From assembly GCA_018827375.1 (NCBI GenBank), contig JAHJYW010000020.1, positions 48,177 through 112,176 of the forward strand: 64,000 bases of DNA, in the 5' to 3' direction. Of the stretch, positions 7,590-16,554 are shown piece by piece (within the stretch, counting starts at the first letter, position 1; each line of letters begins with the position of its first letter). Made by a program: the position numbers and the translations under genes. A model generated the notes under the pieces. That model searched no databases, was not told the DNA's origin, and saw nothing but the letters and a program-made list of their open reading frames with translations. Source of the DNA: Alphaproteobacteria bacterium. GTDB lineage: Bacteria > Pseudomonadota > Alphaproteobacteria > Caulobacterales > Hyphomonadaceae.

Positions 7590-8777
7590 ATGAATATTCA
7601 CGAATACCAGGCAAAAGCGGTGCTGAAATCTTTCGGCGCCCCCGTCGCCGAAGGCGTACCGGTTCTCACCCTCGACGACGTCCAGAAGGCGGTCGATTCG
7701 CTGCCAGGACCGCTTTGGGTGGTGAAAAGCCAGATCCACGCAGGCGGCCGCGGCAAGGGCAAGTTCGTGGAATCCGAAGCCGGTGAAAAAGGCGGTGTGC
7801 GCCTTGCCTTCACCAAGGAAGACGTCCTGACCAATGCCAAGCAGATGCTCGGCCACCATCTTGTGACCGCCCAGACGAGCGCAAGCGGCAAGCAGGTCAA
7901 CCGCCTCTACATCGAAGACGGCGCTGACATTGACCGCGAACTTTATCTTTCCATCCTGGTTGATCGTGAATCCGGCAAGGTGGCTTTTGTTGTCTCGACC
8001 GAAGGCGGCATGGACATCGAAGCTGTTGCCCACGACACGCCTGAGAAAATCATGACCCTGCCAGTTGATGGCGGCGTCACCGAAGACGATGCTTCGAAGC
8101 TCTGCGATGCGCTGAAGCTTGAGGGCACAGCCCGCACCGACGGCATGAAGCTCTTCCCGATCCTCTACAAAGCCTTCACCGAGAAGGACATGGCGATGCT
8201 TGAGGTCAACCCTCTGATCGTCATGGAGAATGGCCACCTGCGCGTTCTCGACGCGAAAGTGTCGTTCGACGGTAACGCCCTGTTCCGTCACCCGGACATC
8301 ATCGAGCTGCGCGACAAGACCGAAGAAGACGAGAAGGAAATCGAGGCCTCTGAATGGGACCTCGCCTATATCGCCCTCGACGGCACGATTGGCTGCATGG
8401 TCAACGGCGCTGGCCTGGCCATGGCAACCATGGACATCATCAAGCTCTACGGCGAAGAGCCCGCCAACTTCTGTGATGTCGGCGGCGGCGCCGGCAAGGA
8501 GAAAGTGGCAGCTGCCTTCAAGATCATCATGAAGGACCCGAACGTGAAGGGCATCCTCGTGAACATCTTCGGCGGCATCATGAAATGTGACGTCATCGCC
8601 GAAGGCGTGATCGCGGCCGTCAAGGAAACCAACCTTGCTGTTCCGCTGGTCGTGCGCCTCGAAGGCACGAACGTGGAACTCGGCAAGAAGATCATCGCCG
8701 ACTCCGGTCTCAACGTCATCTCCGCCGACGATCTCGACGACGCGGCGCAGAAAATTGTCAACGCGGTTCGCGGCTAA
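7590..8777 (+). CDS. sucC: Succinyl-CoA synthetase beta subunit
   Basis: SucC is the nucleotide- and succinate-binding subunit of ADP/GDP-forming succinyl-CoA ligase, the substrate-level phosphorylation step of the TCA cycle in the cytoplasm. The 395-residue length is normal. The N-terminus MNIHEYQAK, the ATP-grasp domain with [24 protein letters not shown] near 205, and the C-terminal ligase half with GGGAGKEKV and [14 protein letters not shown] all match the family. sucD follows after 9 bp and the two subunits form one complex. Confidence 0.97.
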   Translation: MNIHEYQAKAVLKSFGAPVAEGVPVLTLDDVQKAVDSLPGPLWVVKSQIHAGGRGKGKFVESEAGEKGGVRLAFTKEDVLTNAKQMLGHHLVTAQTSASGKQVNRLYIEDGADIDRELYLSILVDRESGKVAFVVSTEGGMDIEAVAHDTPEKIMTLPVDGGVTEDDASKLCDALKLEGTARTDGMKLFPILYKAFTEKDMAMLEVNPLIVMENGHLRVLDAKVSFDGNALFRHPDIIELRDKTEEDEKEIEASEWDLAYIALDGTIGCMVNGAGLAMATMDIIKLYGEEPANFCDVGGGAGKEKVAAAFKIIMKDPNVKGILVNIFGGIMKCDVIAEGVIAAVKETNLAVPLVVRLEGTNVELGKKIIADSGLNVISADDLDDAAQKIVNAVRG

Positions 8778-8786
8778 GGAATACTC

Positions 8787-9689
8787 ATGTCCATTCTTAT
8801 TGATAACAATACCAAGATCCTCACGCAGGGCATGACCGGCAATACCGGTTCGTTCCACACCAACCAGGGCCTGGCCTATTACGGCACCAAGATGGTCGGC
8901 GGCATTCACCCCAAGAAGGGTGGCACGATGTGGCAGGCCGATAACGGCACCGAACTGCCGATCTTCGCGACCGTCGCCGAAGGCAAGGAAAAGACCGGCG
9001 CCACCGCGTCCGTGGTCTACGTCCCGCCAGCAGGCGCTGCTGCGGCCATTGAAGAAGCCATCGACGCGGAAATCCCGCTGATCGTCTGCATCACCGAAGG
9101 CGTGCCTGTGCTCGACATGGTTCGCGTCAAGGCGAAGCTCGCGAAGTCGAAATCGCGCCTGATCGGCCCGAACTGCCCAGGCGTCATCACGGCGAACGAA
9201 TGCAAGATCGGCATTATGCCGGGCTCCATCTTCAAGAAGGGCAATGTCGGCATCGTCTCGCGCTCCGGCACGCTGACCTATGAAGCCGTGTTCCAGACCA
9301 CGCAGGTCGGCCTTGGCCAGACAACCGCTGTCGGCATTGGCGGCGATCCGGTCAAAGGCACCGAATTCATCGACATGCTGGAAATGTTCCTTGCCGACGA
9401 CGAAACAAAGTCCATCATCATGATTGGTGAAATTGGCGGTAGCGCAGAAGAAGACGCAGCCCAGTTCCTCATCGACGAGGCCAAGAAAGGCCGCAAGAAA
9501 CCGATGGTCGGCTTCATCGCCGGTCGCACGGCACCGAAAGGTCGCACAATGGGCCATGCTGGTGCCATCGTGTCTGGTGGCAAGGGTGATGCAGAAAGCA
9601 AGATTGCTGCGATGGAGGCTGCGGGTATCCGCGTGTCGCCGTCACCTGCGCGCCTTGGCACGACCATGATCGAGGTGCTGAAGGGCTAA
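8787..9689 (+). CDS. sucD: Succinyl-CoA synthetase alpha subunit
   Basis: SucD carries the CoA-binding Rossmann domain and the histidine that is phosphorylated during catalysis. The 300-residue protein shows [12 protein letters not shown] near its N-terminus for CoA binding, [29 protein letters not shown], and the active-site motif [10 protein letters not shown] near residue 255. AAGGAAT lies about 6 bases before the ATG. It is cotranscribed with sucC. Confidence 0.97.
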   Translation: MSILIDNNTKILTQGMTGNTGSFHTNQGLAYYGTKMVGGIHPKKGGTMWQADNGTELPIFATVAEGKEKTGATASVVYVPPAGAAAAIEEAIDAEIPLIVCITEGVPVLDMVRVKAKLAKSKSRLIGPNCPGVITANECKIGIMPGSIFKKGNVGIVSRSGTLTYEAVFQTTQVGLGQTTAVGIGGDPVKGTEFIDMLEMFLADDETKSIIMIGEIGGSAEEDAAQFLIDEAKKGRKKPMVGFIAGRTAPKGRTMGHAGAIVSGGKGDAESKIAAMEAAGIRVSPSPARLGTTMIEVLKG

Positions 9690-9774
9690 GTCGCCCTGAA
9701 TTGAATGAGCCAGGGCGGCCGGTTGGCCCGTCTGGCGAGGCCAGGTTCTGACCGCGTCGGCCGTCCTGCAAAAA

Positions 9775-9826
9775 GTTCCTGGTGACAGGAACACAGCAAG
9801 GTTTCGTTCCTATATGTTGGGGAACG
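9775..9826 (+). promoter_or_regulatory. Tandem GTTCC...GGAAC inverted repeats before sucA
   Basis: GTTCCTG-gtga-CAGGAAC (9775-9792) is a perfect 7-bp palindrome, and CGTTCC-N10-GGAACG (9805-9826) is a perfect 6-bp one; both share the core GTTCC...GGAAC. They lie just ahead of the sucA start at 9853, either in its promoter or in its leader. They could be operators of a dimeric regulator or two small RNA hairpins. Neither is followed by a T run, so they are not simple terminators. Confidence 0.4.
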
Positions 9827-9852
9827 ATTTGGTCCAGAGGACGGGAAGACAG

Positions 9853-12800
9853 ATGGCAGACGACGGCAGCCCGGTGAATGGTGCGCGCAGCAAAGGCAAT
9901 GTGGCGATGCTCGATACGGCTTTCCTTTATGGAGGGTCAGCCCAGTGGCTCGAGCAGATGCAGGCAGCTTACTCGCGCGACCCTTCATCGGTTCCGGAAA
10001 GCTGGCAGGCTTTCTTTGAAGAGCTTGACGACAATCCGAGCAATTCGGAGCTGAATGCTGCCGGCGCCAGCTGGAAGCGCGCCGACTGGCCGCTCCAGAA
10101 GAAGGGTGACGAAGTCGCCGCTTTTGACGGCAACTGGGCGGTTCTTGATCCGCGTATCGAAAAGAAGATCAAGGCTGACAAGCCGACCGCGTCGGAAGCC
10201 GACATCGCCCAGTCGGTCAAGGATTCCATCCGCGCGATCATGATGATCCGGGCCTACCGGATGCGCGGCCACCTGGCCGCCAAGCTTGATCCGCTTGGCC
10301 TTGAGGATTTCGGCGCCCAGCCGGAGCTCAACCCCGAGACCTATGGCTTCACCGAAGCCGACATGGGACGCCGCATCTTCATCGATTTCTATCTTGGCAT
10401 CGAATACGCCACCGTGCGCGAGATGCTCGACATCCTCCGCCGCACCTATTGCTCGACGCTCGGCATCGAGTTCATGCACATTTCCGATCCGGCCGAGAAA
10501 TCCTGGCTGCAGGAACGTATCGAAGGCCCGGACAAGGGCGTTGCCTTCACGACCGAAGGCAAGAAGGCGATCCTCGCCAAGCTGATCGAAGCAGAGACAT
10601 TCGAGCGCTTCCTGCACAAGCGCTATCCCGGCACCAAGCGTTTCGGCCTTGATGGTGGCGAAGCTGCTGTGCCGGCGCTGGAACAGATCATCAAGCGCGG
10701 CGGCGCCCTTGGCGTTGAAGAGATCGTTGTCGGCATGCCCCACCGGGGCCGCCTCAACATGCTGGCCGCCGTCATGGGCAAGCCGTATGAGCAGATTTTC
10801 TTCGAATTCCAGGGCGGTAACACGCAAGGCGCCGAGCAGTTCGGCTCCGGCGATGTGAAATACCACCTCGGCGCGTCATCTGACCGCGTCTTCGACGACA
10901 ACCAAGTTCACCTCTCGATGAACGCCAACCCGTCGCACCTTGAAGCGGTTGATCCGGTCGTGCTCGGCAAGTCGCGCTCCAAGCAGGAAATGCTCCACCG
11001 CGAAACAGGTGAGCTGGTCCGCACGAAAGTGCTGCCGCTGCTGCTGCACGGCGATGCGGCCTTCGCAGGGCAGGGCGTTGTGGCCGAGTGTTTCGCGCTG
11101 TCGGGCCTTTCAGGCTATCGCACGGGCGGCACGATCCACTTCATCGTGAACAACCAGATCGGCTTTACGACCAGCCCGATGTATTCGCGCTCGTCGCCAT
11201 ACCCGTCGGACGTTGCGCTGATGGTTCAGGCGCCGATCTTCCACGTCAATGGCGACGACCCTGAGGCCGTCACCTATGCGGCCAAGGTCGCGACCGAGTT
11301 CCGGCAGAAATTTGCCAAGGACGTGGTCATCGACATGTTCTGCTACCGCCGCTTCGGGCACAATGAGGGCGACGAGCCCATGTTTACCCAGCCGGTGATG
11401 TACAACCAGATCAAGGGTCACGCCTCGACCCGCGAAATCTATGGCCAGCGCCTCATCAGCGAAGGCATCCTGACGGCCGAGGAACTCGACAAGCAGGTCA
11501 CGGATTTCGAGAACTATCTCGACGAAGAGTTCGAAAAGAGCAACAAATTCAAAGCCAAGAAGGCTGACTGGCTGGATGGCGAATGGAAAGGCCTCGGCCT
11601 GCCCGAAGACGATGAGCGTCGGGGCAAGACGGGCGTTTCCAAGAAGCGCCTGCAGGAACTCGGCAAGTCGTTGACCACGGTTCCGGACGATATCCAGATC
11701 CACAAGACGCTGACCCGCGTGATCGAGGGCCGGGCGACCGCGATTTCCAAGGGTGAGGGCCTCGATTGGGCAACCGCCGAGCATCTCGCTTTCGGCACCC
11801 TGCTGGATGAAGGCTTTCCCGTACGCCTGTCGGGCCAGGACGTTGGCCGCGGCACGTTCTCGCAACGCCACAGCCATTTCGTCGACCAGACATCCGGCGA
11901 GCGTTACACGCCGCTGAACCATGTCAGCGAGAAGCAGGCCAATTACGAAGTCATCGACTCGCTTCTCTCCGAAGAAGCGGTGCTTGGCTATGAGTATGGT
12001 TATTCACTGGCCGATCCGAACACGCTGACCCTGTGGGAAGCCCAGTTCGGCGACTTCGCGAACGGCGCGCAGGTCTTCTTCGACCAGTTCATCTCGTCTG
12101 CGGAACGCAAATGGCTGCGCATGTCGGGTCTCGTCTGCCTCTTGCCGCACGGCTATGAAGGGCAGGGGCCGGAGCACTCCTCCGCCCGCCTCGAGCGCTT
12201 CCTGCAGATGTGTGCAGAAGACAATATGCAGGTTTGCAACCTGACGACCCCGGCGAACTATTTCCATGCCCTGCGTCGTCAGATCCACCGCGACTTCCGC
12301 AAGCCGCTGATCATCATGACCCCGAAATCGCTGCTGCGCCACAAACTGGCAACGTCGGCGCTGGATGACATGACAACGAAGTCCTCGTTCCACCGTATCC
12401 TATGGGACGATGCCGAGACACCCGGCCGCGAAGGCAAGGTCAAGCTGGCCAAGGACAACAAGATCCGCCGCGTCGTGATGTGTTCGGGCAAGGTCTATTA
12501 CGACCTGTTCGAGGCACGCGAGGAAGCGGGCATGGACGACGTGTACCTGATGCGCATCGAGCAGTTCTATCCTGTCCCGCGCCGCTCGATCATGAACGAG
12601 CTGAAGCGTTTCCCCGGCGCCGAGATTGTCTGGTGCCAGGAAGAGCCGCGCAATATGGGCGGCTGGACCTTTATCCGTGACGAGATTGAATGGTGCGCCC
12701 TTCAGATTGGCGCCAAGAATCCCCGGCCGCGATATGCCGGTCGTCCGCCGTCGGCGGCCACTGCTACTGGACTGATGTCCAAGCACAAGGCCGAAATGGC

Positions 12801-12861
12801 GGCCTTCATCAACGCGGCCCTCGGCCCCGATCCGGTTGACGACAAGATCGTCGCAATCTGA
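9853..12861 (+). CDS. sucA: 2-oxoglutarate dehydrogenase E1 component
   Basis: SucA is the thiamine-diphosphate-dependent decarboxylase that starts the oxoglutarate dehydrogenase reaction. From ATG 9853 (GGGAAGA upstream) it has 1002 residues, normal for the family. The N-terminal segment with FLYGGSAQWLEQMQ contacts the E2 core. The ThDP region shows GMPHRGRLNML, GDAAFAGQG and NNQIGFTT. The transketolase-like C-terminal half includes QFGDFANGAQV, HGYEGQGPEHSSAR, and the final WCQEEPRNMG. An in-frame ATG at 9814 is possible but lies inside the inverted repeats. sucB follows 38 bp later. Confidence 0.97.
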   Translation: MADDGSPVNGARSKGNVAMLDTAFLYGGSAQWLEQMQAAYSRDPSSVPESWQAFFEELDDNPSNSELNAAGASWKRADWPLQKKGDEVAAFDGNWAVLDPRIEKKIKADKPTASEADIAQSVKDSIRAIMMIRAYRMRGHLAAKLDPLGLEDFGAQPELNPETYGFTEADMGRRIFIDFYLGIEYATVREMLDILRRTYCSTLGIEFMHISDPAEKSWLQERIEGPDKGVAFTTEGKKAILAKLIEAETFERFLHKRYPGTKRFGLDGGEAAVPALEQIIKRGGALGVEEIVVGMPHRGRLNMLAAVMGKPYEQIFFEFQGGNTQGAEQFGSGDVKYHLGASSDRVFDDNQVHLSMNANPSHLEAVDPVVLGKSRSKQEMLHRETGELVRTKVLPLLLHGDAAFAGQGVVAECFALSGLSGYRTGGTIHFIVNNQIGFTTSPMYSRSSPYPSDVALMVQAPIFHVNGDDPEAVTYAAKVATEFRQKFAKDVVIDMFCYRRFGHNEGDEPMFTQPVMYNQIKGHASTREIYGQRLISEGILTAEELDKQVTDFENYLDEEFEKSNKFKAKKADWLDGEWKGLGLPEDDERRGKTGVSKKRLQELGKSLTTVPDDIQIHKTLTRVIEGRATAISKGEGLDWATAEHLAFGTLLDEGFPVRLSGQDVGRGTFSQRHSHFVDQTSGERYTPLNHVSEKQANYEVIDSLLSEEAVLGYEYGYSLADPNTLTLWEAQFGDFANGAQVFFDQFISSAERKWLRMSGLVCLLPHGYEGQGPEHSSARLERFLQMCAEDNMQVCNLTTPANYFHALRRQIHRDFRKPLIIMTPKSLLRHKLATSALDDMTTKSSFHRILWDDAETPGREGKVKLAKDNKIRRVVMCSGKVYYDLFEAREEAGMDDVYLMRIEQFYPVPRRSIMNELKRFPGAEIVWCQEEPRNMGGWTFIRDEIEWCALQIGAKNPRPRYAGRPPSAATATGLMSKHKAEMAAFINAALGPDPVDDKIVAI

Positions 12862-12899
12862 TCGCCTTTTTCCAGATATTCCAATACGGACCTTAAAAC

Positions 12900-14429
12900 A
12901 TGACCGACATTTCAGTCCCTACACTCGGCGAGAGCGTTACCGAAGCCACCGTCGGCCAATGGCTCAAAGCAGCGGGTGACACCGTCAAGCGCGATGACGT
13001 GCTCGTCGAACTGGAAACCGACAAGGTTTCCGTTGAAGTCTCCGCGCCTGAAGACGGCGTGCTCTCCGAAATCGTCGCCAAAGAAGGTGAGACCGTTGAA
13101 ATCGGTGCGCTGCTTGGCCGCGTGAACGCCGGCGATGGCGCTAACAAGTCCGCGCCTGCCAAAGCCGAGTCCTCTGCACCGGCAAAGGAATCCAAACCTG
13201 CTGCCAAGGAAGAGGCCAAGCCAGCCGCCTCCGACGGCAAGATGACCGATGTTGTCGTGCCAGCCATGGGCGAAAGCGTTGCCGAGGGCACGCTATCGAC
13301 CTTCCTGAAAAAGGTCGGTGACAGCGTCAAGAAAGACGAGACAATTGCCGAAATCGAGACCGACAAGGTCGCGCTCGAAGTACCGTCGCCTGCTGATGGT
13401 GTGATCGCCGAGCTCGTCGCCAGTGAAGGCGACGGCGTGACGCCTGGCTCCGTCATCGCGCGCATCAGCGCCGGTGGTGCCGCTTCCGCGCCATCCGCCA
13501 GCCCGGCTTCCCCGCCGCCCGCTGCCAAGGCTGCTGCAGAAGGCGCGCCTGTATCGCCCTCCGTGCGTCGAATCTCGTCCGAAGCCGGTGTTGATCCGTC
13601 CAATATCCCGGGATCGGGCCGCGATGGCCGCGCTACCAAGGCGGATGCACTGGACTATGTGAACAATGCTGCGTCGAAGGCATCGTCCTCAAAGGCCGTG
13701 ACCGAGTCGCGCGCACCGCGCGACGTTGGTCCACGCGAGGAACGCGTGCGCATGACGCGTCTGCGCCAGACCATCGCCCGCCGCCTGAAAGAGGCCCAGG
13801 ACAGCGCCGCCATGCTGACCACGTTCAATGACGTGGACATGGGCGCCATCATGGACCTGCGCAAAAAGCACCAGGACAGCTTCGTTGCCAAGCATGGCAT
13901 CAAGCTTGGCTTCATGAGCTTCTTCGTGAAGGCCTGCGTCAATGCGCTGAAGGAAGTCCCGGCCGTGAACGCCGAGATCGACGGCACCGACATCATCTAC
14001 AAGAACTATTATGACATCGGCGTTGCCGTCGGCACCGACAAGGGCCTCGTCGTGCCGGTCGTGCGTGACAGTGATGACCTGTCGCTGGCCGGTATCGAGA
14101 AATATATCGCAGACCTCGGCAAGCGCGCCCGTGACGGCGATCTGACGATCGGCGACATGCAGGGCGGCACGTTCACCATCTCGAACGGCGGCATCTATGG
14201 CTCGCTGATGTCGACACCGATCCTGAACCCTCCGCAGTCCGGCGTCCTCGGCATGCACCGGATCGAGAACCGGCCCGTTGCGATCAATGGCGAAGTGAAG
14301 ATCCGTCCGATGATGTATCTTGCGCTCTCCTATGACCACCGCATCGTTGACGGCAAGGAAGCCGTGACCTTCCTCGTTCGCGTCAAGGAAGCGCTGGAAG
14401 ATCCGGAACGCATGTTGCTCGAAGTCTAG
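12900..14429 (+). CDS. sucB: Dihydrolipoamide succinyltransferase E2, two lipoyl domains
   Basis: This is the E2 core of the oxoglutarate dehydrogenase complex (509 residues). It carries two lipoyl domains (residues 2-77 with ETDKVSVEV, Lys42; and 115-191 with ETDKVALEV, Lys156) separated by an Ala/Lys/Pro/Glu linker. An E1/E3-binding domain lies at 217-254 and the acyltransferase domain at about 281-509, with the catalytic HRIVDG near 481. Most proteobacterial E2o proteins have a single lipoyl domain, so the duplication is notable. No lpd (E3) gene follows; it must lie elsewhere. Confidence 0.95.
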   Translation: MTDISVPTLGESVTEATVGQWLKAAGDTVKRDDVLVELETDKVSVEVSAPEDGVLSEIVAKEGETVEIGALLGRVNAGDGANKSAPAKAESSAPAKESKPAAKEEAKPAASDGKMTDVVVPAMGESVAEGTLSTFLKKVGDSVKKDETIAEIETDKVALEVPSPADGVIAELVASEGDGVTPGSVIARISAGGAASAPSASPASPPPAAKAAAEGAPVSPSVRRISSEAGVDPSNIPGSGRDGRATKADALDYVNNAASKASSSKAVTESRAPRDVGPREERVRMTRLRQTIARRLKEAQDSAAMLTTFNDVDMGAIMDLRKKHQDSFVAKHGIKLGFMSFFVKACVNALKEVPAVNAEIDGTDIIYKNYYDIGVAVGTDKGLVVPVVRDSDDLSLAGIEKYIADLGKRARDGDLTIGDMQGGTFTISNGGIYGSLMSTPILNPPQSGVLGMHRIENRPVAINGEVKIRPMMYLALSYDHRIVDGKEAVTFLVRVKEALEDPERMLLEV

Positions 14430-14435
14430 CACCTG

Positions 14436-14696
14436 ATGGTCAGCCTGTTCGACGCCATCGGGATCGTTGGCGTCGTGCTGACCCTTCTCGGCTATCTTTT
14501 GCTTCAGGCCGAGCGCCTGGAATCGCGCTCGCGTGCCTATTCAGCGCTGAACCTGTTCGGTTCGTTGGCGATCCTCCTGTCACTCGCGGTCGACTTCAAC
14601 CTGTCGGCCGCCCTGATGGAGGGCTGTTGGGCCCTGATCAGTCTGTATGGACTGGTCAAGGCCGTGCGCTCCATGCGCCGCGCGCCGCCTGTCTAG
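14436..14696 (+). CDS. Small three-helix membrane protein (CBU_0592-like)
   Basis: An 86-residue protein 6 bp after sucB, with three hydrophobic helices at about 7-26, 36-53 and 58-78 and a basic C-terminus. The patterns GxxLTLLGYLLLQ and AYSALNLFGSLAIL resemble the CBU_0592-type family of small membrane proteins, which has no known role. Its close spacing means it is cotranscribed with sucB, but the sequence gives no direct metabolic link. Confidence 0.7.
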   Translation: MVSLFDAIGIVGVVLTLLGYLLLQAERLESRSRAYSALNLFGSLAILLSLAVDFNLSAALMEGCWALISLYGLVKAVRSMRRAPPV

Positions 14697-14699
14697 GTT

Positions 14700-15128
14700 C
14701 TAGAAGGGCAGGGGCTGCAGGTCCGGCGCCACCCATTCGCGGCGCGCTTCGACAGAGAACAGGACAGGCTTTGACCAATAGGTCAGCAGCCAGTCCGACC
14801 GACCGAACTCCGATGCCATCAAGTCCTGCAGCACGAGATAGAGCGGCGTATCCGGTTTGGCGCTCCCCAGCATGTGCCGCGCCGCTCTGAGTGAGGCCTG
14901 CGTGATCGTCTCATGGTAGCCCTCCGTTTCGGAATTCACACCGCCGACGGATTCGTTATAGGCGCGGATCATGTCGGGCATGTCGCGTTGCGCAGCCTCA
15001 AAGTCTGCGGCAACCAGCCAAAGGGCGCCCGCGAAATGCGCTTCGTGCGTCCAGCCCTCTTTCGGCAGGGTGCGGTCGATCATGCCGCGCGTGGTGCGTT
15101 CGATCTCGGTATCGGATGAGAAGGCCAT
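14700..15128 (-). CDS. Conserved protein of unknown function
   Basis: A 142-residue soluble protein. The start at ATG 15128 has the purine-rich AAGAAGAAA just upstream. I cannot name a family, but the features are not random: WTHEAHFAGALWL near residues 26-38, YNESVGGVNSETEGYHETIT near 59-78 (written here as two motifs, YNESVGG and GYHETIT), and SDWLLTYWSKPVLFS. The paired histidines in H-E-A-H and G-Y-H-E could bind a metal. A terminator and a possible poly-Gln leader ORF lie directly upstream, so its expression may be attenuated. Confidence 0.7.
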   Translation of the reverse strand: MAFSSDTEIERTTRGMIDRTLPKEGWTHEAHFAGALWLVAADFEAAQRDMPDMIRAYNESVGGVNSETEGYHETITQASLRAARHMLGSAKPDTPLYLVLQDLMASEFGRSDWLLTYWSKPVLFSVEARREWVAPDLQPLPF

Positions 15129-15165
15129 GATGTTTCTTCTTTCTGACGTGTCGGCTGGGCCCCCG

Positions 15166-15200
15166 TAAAAACAAAAGCCCCGCCGGTGGTGGCGAGGCTT
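15166..15200 (-). terminator. Intrinsic terminator upstream of the 14700-15128 gene
   Basis: On the minus strand AAGCCTCGCC-accacc-GGCGGGGCTT (15200-15175) forms a GC-rich stem with one G-U type pair and is followed by TTTTGTTTTTA. It lies between the upstream methyltransferase (stop at 15365) and the start of the next gene at 15128, some 40 bases before that start. It either simply ends the methyltransferase transcript or serves as the terminator of an attenuator. Confidence 0.8.
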
Positions 15201-15228
15201 GTGGGTCCGGGGCTGGTCCTGCTGAGGT

Positions 15229-15318
15229 TCAGTCAGGGGCCCTTTCGGAATGCACACGCCCGCTCCGCCCGGAAATCCGGACCTGCTGCTGCTGCTGGAG
15301 TGTGTTCATCGTGCGCAT
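15229..15318 (-). CDS. Candidate leader peptide with five consecutive Gln codons
   Basis: A 29-codon frame starts at ATG 15318 (or 26 codons from ATG 15309) and ends 28 bases before a strong intrinsic terminator. It contains five CAG codons in a row (15297-15283) preceded by MNTL, then a basic stretch VRISGRSGRVH. Leader peptides with runs of one amino-acid codon before a terminator are the hallmark of ribosome-mediated attenuation, here possibly sensing charged tRNA-Gln. GGGCGGAGC (15270-15262) could pair with the 5' arm of the terminator as an antiterminator, with one mismatch. No good ribosome site is seen. Confidence 0.35.
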   Translation of the reverse strand: MRTMNTLQQQQQVRISGRSGRVHSERAPD

Positions 15319-15364
15319 ATCGTCCGCTTACCAAGCGTTGTGGATTTTTTCAAGCTTGGGTGGA

Positions 15365-16063
15365 TCAGGTCTTTGCGGTCAGCCAGGTCCGCATCAGAAG
15401 TGTTTGCAGGACAGGCGAGGGGCGCTCGAATCCGTTGTTTTCAATCAGCGCTTCGACGGCAGCCGGCGTGTGGACGGCAAAATCCTTCCCGAACCCGGCG
15501 CGGTAATTGTCCAGACCTGCAGCGTCTGCGCCCGTCTCCCGCAGCATCTGTTCCCATGTCGCATAGAGGCGGGCGCTGATCTTTTCGGTCATGTCGGCGG
15601 CAAGGTCCGCGTTGACCAGGAGTGCGCCCGGTTTCAGGCGTGCGGCAATTTCCGCAAAGAAAGCGCCCCGCGACGCATCGGTTTGCAGGAAATGTGAGAC
15701 GAGCAGGCTCGTTGCGGCATCATGGAGCGGCAAGTCAGCAAGGGTCTCGATATAGCCGACATGGATTGTACAACGGTCAAGAATTCCCGCAGCTATGGCC
15801 TTCTCCCGGAACACTTCCAGCATAGCACCGGCCGGGTCCACAGCCGTGAAATGCCAGCTGGAATGGCGGGCTGCGAGCGCGATGATTTCCGAGCCTGTTC
15901 CGGCCCCAACCACGAGAATCCTTGCGTCATTTGGCAGGGACGCGAACGCAAGGTCTGTCACGAGATGGATCACATCGCGGAAGGCATTGGCGCGGGCGAA
16001 CTGGCTGTCATACTGCGCGGCGCGCGCCTTATCGAACATGAGAGTGGGGTCGAGTTGGGACAT
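15365..16063 (-). CDS. Class I SAM-dependent methyltransferase
   Basis: A 232-residue protein, with the start at ATG 16063 placed by CGGAGAT 6 bases upstream. Motif I is VVGAGTGSE near residue 52, an acidic post-I residue follows in AVDPAGAML, and SHFLQTDASRGAFFAEIAARLKPGALLV covers motifs II-III (split here as SHFLQTD and LKPGALLV). The layout is that of small-molecule methyltransferases of the Methyltransf_25/12 type. No substrate can be named. An inverted repeat at 16087-16107 sits over its likely promoter. Confidence 0.85.
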   Translation of the reverse strand: MSQLDPTLMFDKARAAQYDSQFARANAFRDVIHLVTDLAFASLPNDARILVVGAGTGSEIIALAARHSSWHFTAVDPAGAMLEVFREKAIAAGILDRCTIHVGYIETLADLPLHDAATSLLVSHFLQTDASRGAFFAEIAARLKPGALLVNADLAADMTEKISARLYATWEQMLRETGADAAGLDNYRAGFGKDFAVHTPAAVEALIENNGFERPSPVLQTLLMRTWLTAKT

Positions 16064-16086
16064 GGGATCTCCGGGTAAGGGCAAAG

Positions 16087-16107
16087 AAATGTGATATAGT
16101 AACATTT
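16087..16107 (-). promoter_or_regulatory. Inverted repeat over the methyltransferase promoter
   Basis: AAATGT-N9-ACATTT is a perfect 6-bp inverted repeat whose AT-rich centre contains TACTATATC on the minus strand, close to a -10 element. It lies 24 bases upstream of the methyltransferase start. It could be an operator for a small dimeric repressor. The evidence is the symmetry and position only. Confidence 0.35.
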
Positions 16108-16209
16108 ATGTCCTGCGCAATGCCCGCGCTTGCCTGTCGCACCTCCCTCACTTGCCGCCCGCGCCATCCCCATGTAACGGGCAGCACTCAGCCAGACGGG
16201 GCAAAGCCC

Positions 16210-16554
16210 ATGACGACCTATACATCTGACCAGCGCCATCATACGGCAGAGACGAGCGAGACCATGGAGCAGGTCCGCTACGAGATCGACCGCATCGACC
16301 GCCTGCTTGTGGAAATCCTGGCCGAGCGCCAGTCCTTCATGGACGCCGCTGCGCGCATCAAGGGCGACCGCGAGATCGTGCATGACCGCGCGCGTATTGA
16401 GGACGTGGTAACCAAGGTGCTTGCGGCCAGTGCGGCAGCGGGCCTGTCACCAGCGATCGCTGAGCCGGTATGGCGCACACTTATCGACCGCTGCATTGCC
16501 TATGAATTCGGCAGCTATGACGCCCGTTTCGGGCCTGGCGCGCCCAACTCGTAA
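16210..16554 (+). CDS. Chorismate mutase (AroQ class)
   Basis: A 114-residue all-helical protein of the chorismate mutase type II / PchB group. The family pattern is visible from residue 19: R-Y-E-I-D-R-I-D-R-x-L-V-E-I-L-A-E-R, then AAARIKGDREIVHDRARIEDVV, and VWRTLIDRCIAYE. The N-terminal arginine, the second arginine and IK lysine, and the C-terminal glutamate are the usual ligands for chorismate. It should feed Phe/Tyr synthesis. The ATG at 16210 has a weak ribosome site, and ATG 16264 is possible. It overlaps the convergent Hpt gene by 40 bp. Confidence 0.85.
   Translation: MTTYTSDQRHHTAETSETMEQVRYEIDRIDRLLVEILAERQSFMDAAARIKGDREIVHDRARIEDVVTKVLAASAAAGLSPAIAEPVWRTLIDRCIAYEFGSYDARFGPGAPNS

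Noticed and set aside
7404..9557. Long open frame on the minus strand opposite sucC and sucD
   Set aside because: It mirrors the codon structure of two clearly identified genes, is His/Asp-rich in the way of antisense frames in GC-rich DNA, and shows no domain.
9692..9717. CGCCCTG...CAGGGCG stem after sucD
   Set aside because: A 7-bp stem with 12-base loop and no T run; too weak to call a terminator between sucCD and sucAB.
14700..15257. Longer start for the 14700-15128 gene at 15257
   Set aside because: The extra residues pass through the terminator hairpin and show no conservation-like pattern; ATG 15128 has a purine-rich ribosome site.
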